This document shows positions 1 to 7,032 of a stretch of 14,380 nt of DNA, in pieces; position 1 is the stretch's first letter; each line of letters opens with the position of its first letter. The stretch comes from JAAZFE01 sp034005635 (GTDB lineage: Bacteria > Verrucomicrobiota > Kiritimatiellia > CAIQIC01 > Lenti-01). The stretch spans positions 1 to 14,380 of the forward strand of contig JAVEUJ010000055.1 of the NCBI GenBank assembly GCA_034005635.1, in the 5' to 3' direction. The notes under the pieces are model-generated. The model made no database searches and was not told the origin of the DNA. It saw nothing but the letters and a program-made list of their open reading frames with translations. The translations under genes and the position numbers were made by a program.

Positions 1-1551
1 ACCGCCAGATTGGCCGAGGTTCAGGATGATGTTGACGCCTTCTTTATCTGGATCAGCGTTAATGCTGGCCTCGACTAGGAAGTTCACAACATCGTTGATG
101 TTAGCCTGACGGAATTCAACCGCCGGGATGATAATCTTCTGCATTTTTTCATGCAGGCGGTCGGAGGCGGGCTTGCTATCCACACCGCCGCCCTTGGCGA
201 GACTCTCGGGAACTTCGATATCCGCGCGAATCGGGGGATTCCAGGAACGACGGACATCAGTCATCATGCCTTGGATACGAGCTTCGCGCTCGTAGCTGGC
301 CAGCTTGTATTTGTCGGCCTCGATCTTACGAATGTAGCGCATCGCGCTCTTGTGATAAGGGTCGCGCAGCAGGACTTGCTCAAACAGCGCCACAGCGCGA
401 TCGTAATCCTTGACCATGTACCATTGCCGGGCCTCATCATAGGTCTGATCAATATCGGCCCATTTTTCAATGGTGACTGCTTGACGGGCAGGCGGTATGG
501 GCAGGGTACTCAGTTGCTCCAAGCGGGTCAGACGACGATCAAGGGCTTGGGCACCGCGATGGCTCGGAACGACGCTCAAGGCGCTATCTATTAAGCGTCG
601 CGCATCGGCCAGGCGTTCGCGGTTCTGGACAAAGCCGCGAGCGCGAAGGTATCGGGCCTCGGCCAACCCCCAGGAAATTTGTTCGCGCACGGCGGCATTC
701 TGGGGCCGCTCAGGCAAGAAGGTCAACGCCATGGTGAAATTGGTCTCGGCGGCCAGATAGTTGCCGGCACTTAAGGCGTTGAAGCCTTTTTCAGAGGTTT
801 GCAGGGCTTTGGCCTCATCCCCTTGTCGGCGGATTTCTTCTTGTTGAGCTAATTCGCGAGCAACCTTTTTGATTTCGCGTGGAGAAAGTGTTTCTTCAAC
901 GGGTGCGGTTTTGGCAGCCCGAGGTTGGGCGGTGAACTCATCATCAAAGAGATCCGCATCCACGTCCTCTTCAATGGGTTCTTCCATTGCGGGAGCGAAG
1001 GAGTCAAAGGCTTCCATCTCTTCGGCCTCGGGCTCAACGGCAAACGGTTCGGCAGGCTCACCTAACAGGTCACCCAAGAGATCGTCCTCATCTGCGGGTA
1101 TTTCTGCCTCGGGCTCGGGTATGACTTCGGTGGTGGCATCGGCATTGAATTCTTCATCGGAGAACGCATCCGTTCCGCCAAAGGGATCCGAGTCCGTCAT
1201 GGCCTCTTCCGCGGTATCCGCAAAAGGCTCATCCAGGTCGGCAAACGTATCGTCTGCGACCACGTCCTCTGCGGTAGTTGCGGTTTCATCCGTCATCAGG
1301 TCAGCCGGTTCTTCCGTTGCAAACGGATCGCTATCGCTAAAGGCGTCTTCAGAACTCAGCTCAGGTTCTGCGACGTCCTCTGGCATGGCTTCTGCCGCCG
1401 GTTCGGCTTGCGCCGCGGCGTCATCCACCTGAGTCGGCGAAGAATCAAAATCACCCAGCAGGGCATCCAAATCAAAGCCGTCGTCTTGGGCCCACGCCGT
1501 GCTACCGAACAAAAGTGCCACTGTAATTGCCGCAATCATGCACCATTTCAT
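1..1551 (-). CDS. Amuc_1098-like type IV pilus secretin, N-terminal part (cut at window edge)
   Basis: An open frame of 517 codons runs without a stop from ATG 1551 to the left edge, so the C-terminal secretin barrel is outside the window. Residues 1-21 form a signal peptide (MKWCM..., cleavage after AWA). Residues 22 to about 200 are an acidic Asp/Glu/Ala/Pro/Phe-rich low-complexity stretch with recurring DPF, DAF and EPF motifs. TPR-like helical pairs follow at about 240-275, 281-322 and 368-400. Residues 478-517 (VEFRQANINDVVNFLVEAS) match the start of a secretin N-domain, as in PilQ/GspD. Start choice: AAGGAGG lies 8 bases upstream of ATG 1551 and the signal peptide begins there; an in-frame ATG at 1635 would add 28 residues in front of the signal peptide and is less likely. 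It is the last visible gene of the pilus operon, as Amuc_1098 is in Akkermansia. The inferred role is the outer-membrane channel of a pilus-like or secretion complex. Confidence 0.85.
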   Translation of the reverse strand, partial: MKWCMIAAITVALLFGSTAWAQDDGFDLDALLGDFDSSPTQVDDAAAQAEPAAEAMPEDVAEPELSSEDAFSDSDPFATEEPADLMTDETATTAEDVVADDTFADLDEPFADTAEEAMTDSDPFGGTDAFSDEEFNADATTEVIPEPEAEIPADEDDLLGDLLGEPAEPFAVEPEAEEMEAFDSFAPAMEEPIEEDVDADLFDDEFTAQPRAAKTAPVEETLSPREIKKVARELAQQEEIRRQGDEAKALQTSEKGFNALSAGNYLAAETNFTMALTFLPERPQNAAVREQISWGLAEARYLRARGFVQNRERLADARRLIDSALSVVPSHRGAQALDRRLTRLEQLSTLPIPPARQAVTIEKWADIDQTYDEARQWYMVKDYDRAVALFEQVLLRDPYHKSAMRYIRKIEADKYKLASYEREARIQGMMTDVRRSWNPPIRADIEVPESLAKGGGVDSKPASDRLHEKMQKIIIPAVEFRQANINDVVNFLVEASINADPDKEGVNIILNLGQSGG

Positions 1552-1559
1552 CTGGGATT

Positions 1560-1566
1560 CCTCCTT
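1560..1566 (-). promoter_or_regulatory. Shine-Dalgarno site deciding the secretin start
   Basis: AAGGAGG on the minus strand, 8 bases before ATG 1551. It favours this start over the in-frame upstream ATG at 1635, in agreement with the signal peptide position. Confidence 0.7.
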
Positions 1567-1582
1567 GGAACTGAACCGGGGC

Positions 1583-1598
1583 CGGGACGTCGGTCCCG
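1583..1598 (-). other. Hairpin in the leader between Amuc_1099-like and secretin genes
   Basis: A perfect 6-bp stem with a 4-base loop (CGGGAC-CGAC-GTCCCG on the minus strand) sits in the 92-base gap before the secretin, about 17 bases upstream of its ribosome binding site. The other operon junctions have gaps of 21 bases or overlap. It may influence processing or relative expression of the secretin; it has no T-tract, so it is not a typical terminator. The structure is seen; the function is a guess. Confidence 0.35.
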
Positions 1599-1643
1599 AT
1601 TCACCCAACAACGTCTGCTTGTTTACATCATTCATAGAATTGC

Positions 1644-2717
1644 TCACCATGGAGAACTCGCGCCCGGGGTGGGTGCCGCCGTGGCAGCGGCAGGAGCCGG
1701 AGTCATCGCCGCACGTTCATCGCCGCTGATTTGAGGGACTGTCACACTTTCGCCGGTTTTGACTTTTTGGATTACCACGCTATCACGGCGGATGTCAACG
1801 ACCTTGTATTCCACGCCGCGGAAGATAAATACATCATTGAGGCGTTGGACGGGCAAACTGCGCCGATCGAGCAAGGACACAAACAGGATCGCCAGTTCCT
1901 GCTCGGTAACCGGACGGCCTTTGACCAAGACGACGGGGCGCTGGTCGGACTGCCGGATCATGGTGAGCGTCTCGCCGTTTTTGCCTTTAGGATCATGCGC
2001 CTCTACTTTGTAGCCCAGCACGATGTCGCCTAGTTTGGCAAAATAGGAGCGTTCGAGACTTTGCAGGTTGAGCAAGAAGCGCAGACTGCCATCGGGCATG
2101 TGCTGAGTACCCACATAGCGCAGCACAAAGGGTACGGCGCGGATTCCCGCCACGCGCAGCTTGACTACTGGATCAGGCATGCTTTCTGGATCGCGCGGGT
2201 CCGTTCCGGCGCGAAATTCTTCAAGATTGGTGAACCCATCGCCGTCGAGATCCATTGCCGCGTCGGCCAGATTCTGGGGATCCAGCCCCCAGGCCAATTC
2301 AACCTTGTCAGGAATGCCATCGCCATCCGTATCGAGTGTTTCGATATCGACAATAGGCGGCTGTACAGCCAAGCAAAAGGGGCATTCCAATGCGTCATAG
2401 CTGATGGGGCGACCACACTTGATGCAGGAGACTCTCAATTCGCTGACGGTGGTGCGCGGTTTCACGTTCAGGGGGGCCGCAGCCAAAGCACGGGCTTCCG
2501 CCAAAATCGTATCAAAGGGCACGGTATCGCGGATCGGCACGGATGACCCGCGCCAGCCGACCCGCGCCAGACTCAGGGCGGCGCGTTCTTTGTCGGCCTG
2601 AATATCCTTCACGAGCCAGGCGCTTGAAAACAAAAGCGCTACCAGTGCAATCAGCAGAAGCACCTTTTCATAGTGCTCCCGAAACCATTCTTTTCTGTTC
2701 CGGGGTCCCTGGTTCAC
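1644..2717 (-). CDS. Amuc_1099-like pilus-system protein with zinc ribbon and calcium-type repeats
   Basis: 357 residues. A short basic N-terminus is followed by one membrane segment (about 18-36), placing the rest in the periplasm. Residues 98-115 contain two CxxC pairs (C98, C101, C112, C115) resembling a zinc ribbon. Residues 129-137 (DTDGDGIPD) and 156-168 (DLDGDGFTN...) are thrombospondin type-3-like calcium-binding loops. The C-terminal part (about 225-330), with FRGVEYKV-type beta strands, recalls PilP/GspC-like periplasmic domains that link the inner-membrane complex to the secretin. The tail is Ala/Pro-rich. The start is GTG 2717, with an AGGAG-type ribosome site upstream, and overlaps the stop of the PilO-like gene (GTGA), suggesting translational coupling. 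Membership in the Amuc_1099 group rests on position and architecture; the exact function is unknown. Confidence 0.8.
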   Translation of the reverse strand: MNQGPRNRKEWFREHYEKVLLLIALVALLFSSAWLVKDIQADKERAALSLARVGWRGSSVPIRDTVPFDTILAEARALAAAPLNVKPRTTVSELRVSCIKCGRPISYDALECPFCLAVQPPIVDIETLDTDGDGIPDKVELAWGLDPQNLADAAMDLDGDGFTNLEEFRAGTDPRDPESMPDPVVKLRVAGIRAVPFVLRYVGTQHMPDGSLRFLLNLQSLERSYFAKLGDIVLGYKVEAHDPKGKNGETLTMIRQSDQRPVVLVKGRPVTEQELAILFVSLLDRRSLPVQRLNDVFIFRGVEYKVVDIRRDSVVIQKVKTGESVTVPQISGDERAAMTPAPAAATAAPTPGASSPW

Positions 2718-3733
2718 GGATTCTCCTCCCCTTCTGCGTCAGACGCCTCTTGGGCGAAGCGATAGACATCAACTTCTAGACGGACCAAGGGTAGTTCCTG
2801 GCCGGCAACGACACGAAGTTCGCGCGGTAGAATGGCGGGGGCTTCGCGCCCGCCAGCTGGCCGAGCCGCACCCGGGGACTGCCAGCCACTTGTCGCCGCC
2901 ACCGAGGTTCGCGGGGCCGCTTCTGCCAGAGGTTCTGCGGGGGCGGGCGGCACTACTGCGGGGCGGGCCGTATTGGTGATTTCCACCTTGGACACGACTA
3001 CAAAGGGCGACCCATGCGCGAGGTGCTCCAATATCTTCCAGTTGGCATCGTCCTGAGCACGGTAACTCACCACATAGCGTTCACGGGTAAACAAGCCATC
3101 GGGATCCCGAACCAGATCAGTGGATTTGACCACCTCGGCGGGTTCTTCCCGACTGCGACCGCGACGACCACCGTATTCTTCTTCGATAGGTGCCGCCTGG
3201 GCTTCTTCAAACACCATGCGCTCAACCGACACCAATTCGCCAATTCCGGCCTCATACATAACCGAACAAAGCATGGCGACGGAGCGCAACTGATCCACTA
3301 AGCGTTCTAGGTCTTTTTGTTCCGGCGGGGCGCCAGCGGCATAGCGCTGGAATCCAAACGCAAAATCTGGCGGCAAGGTAATGGACTTGGCACGAGCCGT
3401 CTGGACCAATCGCCGCAGGGTCTGCTCGAGCAACTGGCGGAACCGGTCACGATCGATGGGCTCCGGCGGGCGCTGTCCTTCGCTCATCGCCTGATAGAGC
3501 CCTTCGAGATACTCGTCGTAAATGCTCACCTGGCGTGTGAGCGTCTCCACATTGTTCGTTGAGGGGAACGTGGGCCGTCCGGTGAGACGAGTCAAACGAG
3601 TTCCACTCTGGGCCAGCGCGGAATTTTCCTCTTGATAATGCCCCCAAGCACTGAAAAGCCAGTAGCCCAGAATCAGGGCCAACAACAGGGCCACCAGCCC
3701 ACCCACCAGCAATGGTATGTATTTACGGCTCAT
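2714..3733 (-). CDS. Amuc_1100-like (PilO-like) pilus protein
   Basis: 339 residues starting at ATG 3733. That ATG overlaps the PilM-N stop as ATGA, and the membrane segment follows directly (MSRKYIPLLVGGLVALLLAL, about residues 7-29). The frame could extend upstream to 3811, but that would put 26 residues inside the PilM-N gene. After the anchor there is an amphipathic, probably coiled-coil stretch (about 30-115) and then an alpha/beta PilO-type region (about 120-255). The C-terminal third has a Pro/Ala-rich linker before a final strand region (LPLVRLEVDVYRFA). In Akkermansia, Amuc_1100 is an abundant surface-associated protein of this locus and is structurally PilO-like. Here it would pair with the PilN part of the upstream fusion in the inner-membrane platform. 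The arginine-rich patch near residue 190 (GGRRGRSREE) is unusual. Confidence 0.82.
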   Translation of the reverse strand: MSRKYIPLLVGGLVALLLALILGYWLFSAWGHYQEENSALAQSGTRLTRLTGRPTFPSTNNVETLTRQVSIYDEYLEGLYQAMSEGQRPPEPIDRDRFRQLLEQTLRRLVQTARAKSITLPPDFAFGFQRYAAGAPPEQKDLERLVDQLRSVAMLCSVMYEAGIGELVSVERMVFEEAQAAPIEEEYGGRRGRSREEPAEVVKSTDLVRDPDGLFTRERYVVSYRAQDDANWKILEHLAHGSPFVVVSKVEITNTARPAVVPPAPAEPLAEAAPRTSVAATSGWQSPGAARPAGGREAPAILPRELRVVAGQELPLVRLEVDVYRFAQEASDAEGEENP

Positions 3734-5433
3734 AGCTCCTGCGGTGCCTCCAAAACAGCCAGAATCTTGAATTCCAAGGTGGGGGCGTCTGGGCGCACCG
3801 GGGGCTGCCACACAATCTCGGTCTTGTCCGAAAACAACTCGGACTCCCGCAGTTTGTTGCGAAATTCAGTTATTTTATCACTGGTTTTTACCTTATCGAG
3901 GTAACCCATACCTTCGATTTCCAGGCCGGTAATGAGTGTAGCCTGCACGGGCCCAGGCTGAGAAGGATTAGCGGCGGCGGCACGAGGATCAACGGGCGGC
4001 TTGGCGCCGGGCAGGGTTGCCACGGGAGCGATGCGCGTCAGCCACATACCTTCTGTCAGGGCACCGCTGACTTCACCCAACATGGCGCGCCACACTCCAC
4101 GGTTCGCTTCCAGCGATGTTAATTTTGTAATCTTATTGGAGGTGGCGACTACATCCGTTTCAGCCTGGACCAGTTGCTGTTCCACGCTGGAGAGCTCCTG
4201 CACGCGATCATCCAATTTGCCGCGGAAGATCGCCATGGCGCCAGCCAGCCGCTGATAAAATGAAATCCAGACAATCAGCGTCAACAGTAAGACCGCGGCC
4301 GCCAACGCAAATACCGGTTGCTTGCGTTTGAATTTCTTTTCTTCTGCCGCTTTAGGCGGCAGTAAATTGATTTCGATCGGGCAGGTGTGCAACTGGCGCA
4401 GGGCCAGGCCGACGAGTTGGCCCATTTCACAGGCATGGGCACCGATTTGTTCGGCCGGAATTTGCTCAGACACCGCGACGTTGTTAAACGGATTGAAGTA
4501 ATCCGTCTCGACGTGGAGCTTCTCTTTAAGAAAGGTATCCGTATAGGGGATTACCGAACTGCCGCCGGTGAGCAGCAAGAGCGAAGGCTGCTGGCCACCC
4601 TGCTGGCTACGGTAGAAGTTGATTGAGCGGTTCAACTCTTGGTGCAGGCGGGTCATCATGCTGCGCACGCTCTTGGACACCTTGTCGACCGTCTCGCTCT
4701 GCGGGCCTTCATACGCACCACCGAACGCCACGTAGGCATGGGCCTTTTTCATCGCCTCAGCGTCGTCGAACGATATCGAGAATTCGTTCATGATCAACTG
4801 GGTGATGTGGTTACCAGCCACGGGGACACTGCGGCTGAAGACCCGGCCGGCTTCAAGGAAGATTAAATCGGTGGAGCGCGCGCCAATATCCACCACCATG
4901 GTGCACGGTGGCAGGGCGTCATAGTTGTAGCGCACGGCGTTGTAGAGCGACATGGGGGCCACATCCACCAGCACCGGAGTCAGCCCGGCAAACTGCACGC
5001 AGTCGCAAATCTCAGTGATATGGTCGGACTTGATCGCCGCCAGCATGACATCCACATCCCCGGTGACACCGCTGATGAGTTGATAGTCCCAGACCACTTC
5101 GTTCATCGGGAAGGGGACGTTCTGCTGCGCCTCGTATTGAATGATCTGATAGACCTTTTCAGGCTCTACCGGCGGCAGTTTCACGAAACGCGAAAACACT
5201 GAATGCCCGGAAATAGCAAGGTGAACCGGACCAGGCTTGCAGCCGGATTCACGGACCAAATCATGGATCGTGGTGATGATATACTGGGAGCGCTCGGTAT
5301 CGGTCTGGGGATCCAGCCCCAAGTCGCTCACCGCATAGCGAGTCATTTCCAGTCCGCCGCGCACATCCACAAACTCGGCAAGTTTGAGGGTGTGCGAGCC
5401 GATATCCAGCGTGAGAATGGGCTTTTTGGCCAT
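3730..5433 (-). CDS. Amuc_1101-like PilM ATPase fused to PilN-like domain
   Basis: 567 residues. Residues 1-345 are a PilM/FtsA-like actin-fold ATPase: phosphate-1 motif LDIGSHTLKLAE (9-20), phosphate-2 motif VVDIGARSTD (180-189) and adenosine motif LLTGGSSVIPY (287-297). At 353-360 comes PIEINLLPP, the signature found at the N-terminus of PilN, where in ordinary type IV pili it binds PilM. A basic patch, one membrane segment (about 374-393), a coiled coil (about 400-445) and a PilN-like periplasmic region to 567 follow. The protein is thus a natural PilM-PilN fusion with a cytoplasmic ATPase half and a periplasmic half. The start is ATG 5433 with AAGGA 9 bases upstream. It lies 21 bases after the Amuc_1102-like gene and overlaps the Amuc_1100-like gene by 4 bases. 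PilM normally recruits the inner-membrane complex to the cytoplasmic motor; no motor ATPase gene (PilB/PilT) is in the window. Confidence 0.87.
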   Translation of the reverse strand: MAKKPILTLDIGSHTLKLAEFVDVRGGLEMTRYAVSDLGLDPQTDTERSQYIITTIHDLVRESGCKPGPVHLAISGHSVFSRFVKLPPVEPEKVYQIIQYEAQQNVPFPMNEVVWDYQLISGVTGDVDVMLAAIKSDHITEICDCVQFAGLTPVLVDVAPMSLYNAVRYNYDALPPCTMVVDIGARSTDLIFLEAGRVFSRSVPVAGNHITQLIMNEFSISFDDAEAMKKAHAYVAFGGAYEGPQSETVDKVSKSVRSMMTRLHQELNRSINFYRSQQGGQQPSLLLLTGGSSVIPYTDTFLKEKLHVETDYFNPFNNVAVSEQIPAEQIGAHACEMGQLVGLALRQLHTCPIEINLLPPKAAEEKKFKRKQPVFALAAAVLLLTLIVWISFYQRLAGAMAIFRGKLDDRVQELSSVEQQLVQAETDVVATSNKITKLTSLEANRGVWRAMLGEVSGALTEGMWLTRIAPVATLPGAKPPVDPRAAAANPSQPGPVQATLITGLEIEGMGYLDKVKTSDKITEFRNKLRESELFSDKTEIVWQPPVRPDAPTLEFKILAVLEAPQEL

Positions 5434-5454
5434 GGAAGCGATTCCTTGGGGTAC

Positions 5455-6051
5455 CTAACGGACTGGCGCGGCAGGTTTGATAAAGTTATAGGCGTCGTAA
5501 TCAACGAGCGCAAATGGGGTTTGGGCACGATTCAACAGAACCCCATCCACGGGCGGCATTGTGTCCCACCAGTTGGGTGTCGTAGCAGAAGATTCTGTCG
5601 CCACCACCACGCCCTGATGCTTCACAACCACCGCGAGTTGTTTCACGACCCCCATCCGAGCGACAAAACTGGGTTGTAAAAAAATGTCGGCCAAATGCCG
5701 CCCTTTGGGAACATTCATATAGGTGACCACACCGCGGAACATCTTCGGCGCATTTCTAGCGCTCTGGTCTTCCAAATAGGCGTAGAACGTAAACTCCAAC
5801 TCATCAATCCATTCCGGTGCGGTATCAAATTCCACTGTCGCGCGCCACCAATCCGGCTGCCGCCCTGATGTTTGCGTGCGCATGGAGGTCGTGTAGAGCG
5901 GGGTTTTTTCCTTGGTCGGCGCCATTTTCCGGATTCGAATGATATCAGCCCCCGGCGCTGCAACCTGGCCAAAGGCACACGCCGCGGACAGTCCTAACGT
6001 GGCACATAATACCAAACCCAGCAGTCGAGTGGATCGAATTCGATGCGTCAT
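5455..6051 (-). CDS. Amuc_1102-like exported pilus-system protein
   Basis: 198 residues with a clear signal peptide (basic MTHRIRSTR, hydrophobic core 10-25, likely cleavage around ACAFG/QV), so the mature protein of about 170 residues is periplasmic or outer-membrane associated. The mature part alternates beta strands (DWWRATVEFDT, LEFTFYAYLED, LAVVVKHQGVVVATES), suggesting an immunoglobulin-like beta sandwich. It is the first gene of the operon, 21 bases before the PilM-N fusion and about 60 bases after a predicted promoter start. AGGAGG lies 7 bases upstream of ATG 6051. Identification comes mainly from size, export and gene order relative to Amuc_1102; biochemical function is not known. 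Confidence 0.75.
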   Translation of the reverse strand: MTHRIRSTRLLGLVLCATLGLSAACAFGQVAAPGADIIRIRKMAPTKEKTPLYTTSMRTQTSGRQPDWWRATVEFDTAPEWIDELEFTFYAYLEDQSARNAPKMFRGVVTYMNVPKGRHLADIFLQPSFVARMGVVKQLAVVVKHQGVVVATESSATTPNWWDTMPPVDGVLLNRAQTPFALVDYDAYNFIKPAAPVR

Positions 6052-6119
6052 TTTCTAGCCTCCTGCACGTGGCGGTTCAGTCCAAATTGCCCAAACAACC
6101 TGCCTGCACAATTTTTGAG

Positions 6120-6149
6120 AGTATAGGCGCATGATTTGGATTCCGTCAA
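6120..6149 (-). promoter_or_regulatory. Sigma70-type promoter of the pilus operon
   Basis: On the minus strand TTGACG (6144-6149) and TATACT (6120-6125) are separated by 18 bases, close to the TTGACA/TATAAT consensus. The predicted transcription start is near 6113, giving a leader of about 60 bases before ATG 6051. It sits in the 146-base gap between the methionine synthase activation gene and the pilus genes, making the pilus genes an independent unit. Confidence 0.65.
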
Positions 6150-6197
6150 TCGTCATTTGCCGTGTTTATACATCTGCACCCGTCGCAACCCATCAGA

Positions 6198-6962
6198 TTA
6201 GCCCATGGCATTGAATACCCTCGCTCGCGGCCGCGGTGCCAGCAGGGCACTGGTGCTCATTTCCGGCGACAGCATATTGGATTCCGTCACCTCCACGCCG
6301 ATACGCCACGCCTGCGTCCACTCCCAAATCCAACGACTGAGGCTCATGTCGGGGCATGATGGATAGCCTGGGCCAAAGCGAGCCCCGGACTTCCCCCCCA
6401 AGAATTCCAGCATCCGGCGGTGAGCCCACTCCGCCGTGGCATCGGCGTATTCCGCCGCAAATCCCGTCCACAGAAAATACTCCTGATAGGCCCCCTCGTC
6501 CTGTAGCCGCATCATCTCCGCCGTGGCCGCCGGTCCGCCCACCGTCACTGTAAAAAATCCGACGGCATCGCCTTGGGACGCAAAAAAATCTGGAATGCAC
6601 AGCTTCTCGCGGATTTTTTGGCGTGGAAACGTCAAACGGACTGGCTCACCGTCGGGGTGAGGAAAAACCAGTAGGGCATCGTTGTCAGGCCGACACGTCA
6701 ACCAGGCCACCGCCGCACGGGGCACGAACAAGCGCCGATCCAAATTTTCCCGCACCAGGCGTTCGTAGTGGGCTTGCGCCTCTCCTTCGAGAATCTGGCG
6801 GTATTCCGCTTCCGACAAGTTGCCCTTTTTATAGCCCCAGCGCCCCACGAGCAGCGATAGCCGTTCCAGGAATGGATTCACTTCTTCCAGCGCTGGCTCC
6901 CAGACCTGCGAACCTAGAAAGGGCGGCACCAGCGGTTCGTCGACGACAGAGTTGGCAGTCAT
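6198..6962 (-). CDS. Stand-alone MetH reactivation-domain protein
   Basis: 254 residues resembling the C-terminal AdoMet-binding activation module of cobalamin-dependent methionine synthase (Met_synt_B12). Visible matches to that module are FFASQGDAVGFFTVTVGG (about 126-143), the AdoMet-binding segment ARFGPGYPSCPD (194-205), where R195, G199 and Y200 keep the Arg-x3-Gly-Tyr spacing of E. coli MetH, and IGVEVTESNMLSPEMSTSAL (221-240), the counterpart of the IGMRLTENFAMWPAAS segment. In the full-length enzyme this module supplies AdoMet for reductive methylation of oxidised cob(II)alamin. It lies directly downstream of a MetH lacking this module, so it probably works in trans. ATG 6962 was chosen because it opens the conserved region and leaves a 70-base gap after metH; the ribosome site is weak, and the frame stays open back to 7112, which would overlap the metH end by 80 bases. 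Confidence 0.85.
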   Translation of the reverse strand: MTANSVVDEPLVPPFLGSQVWEPALEEVNPFLERLSLLVGRWGYKKGNLSEAEYRQILEGEAQAHYERLVRENLDRRLFVPRAAVAWLTCRPDNDALLVFPHPDGEPVRLTFPRQKIREKLCIPDFFASQGDAVGFFTVTVGGPAATAEMMRLQDEGAYQEYFLWTGFAAEYADATAEWAHRRMLEFLGGKSGARFGPGYPSCPDMSLSRWIWEWTQAWRIGVEVTESNMLSPEMSTSALLAPRPRARVFNAMG

Positions 6963-7032
6963 GGCGTCAGGATACTCATCAGCGGCACGAATGAAAACCA
7001 AGAATCCACTCGAGTGCGATTCAGCCCCCGAT

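Noticed and set aside
869..1432. Plus-strand open frame, Ser/Ala-rich, 187 codons
   Set aside because: It is antisense to the acidic segment of the secretin gene; its Ser/Ala composition is the mirror of Asp/Glu/Ala codons.
3734..3811. Upstream extension of the PilO-like gene
   Set aside because: It would lie inside the PilM-N coding end; ATG 3733 with the ATGA overlap and immediate membrane segment is the better start.
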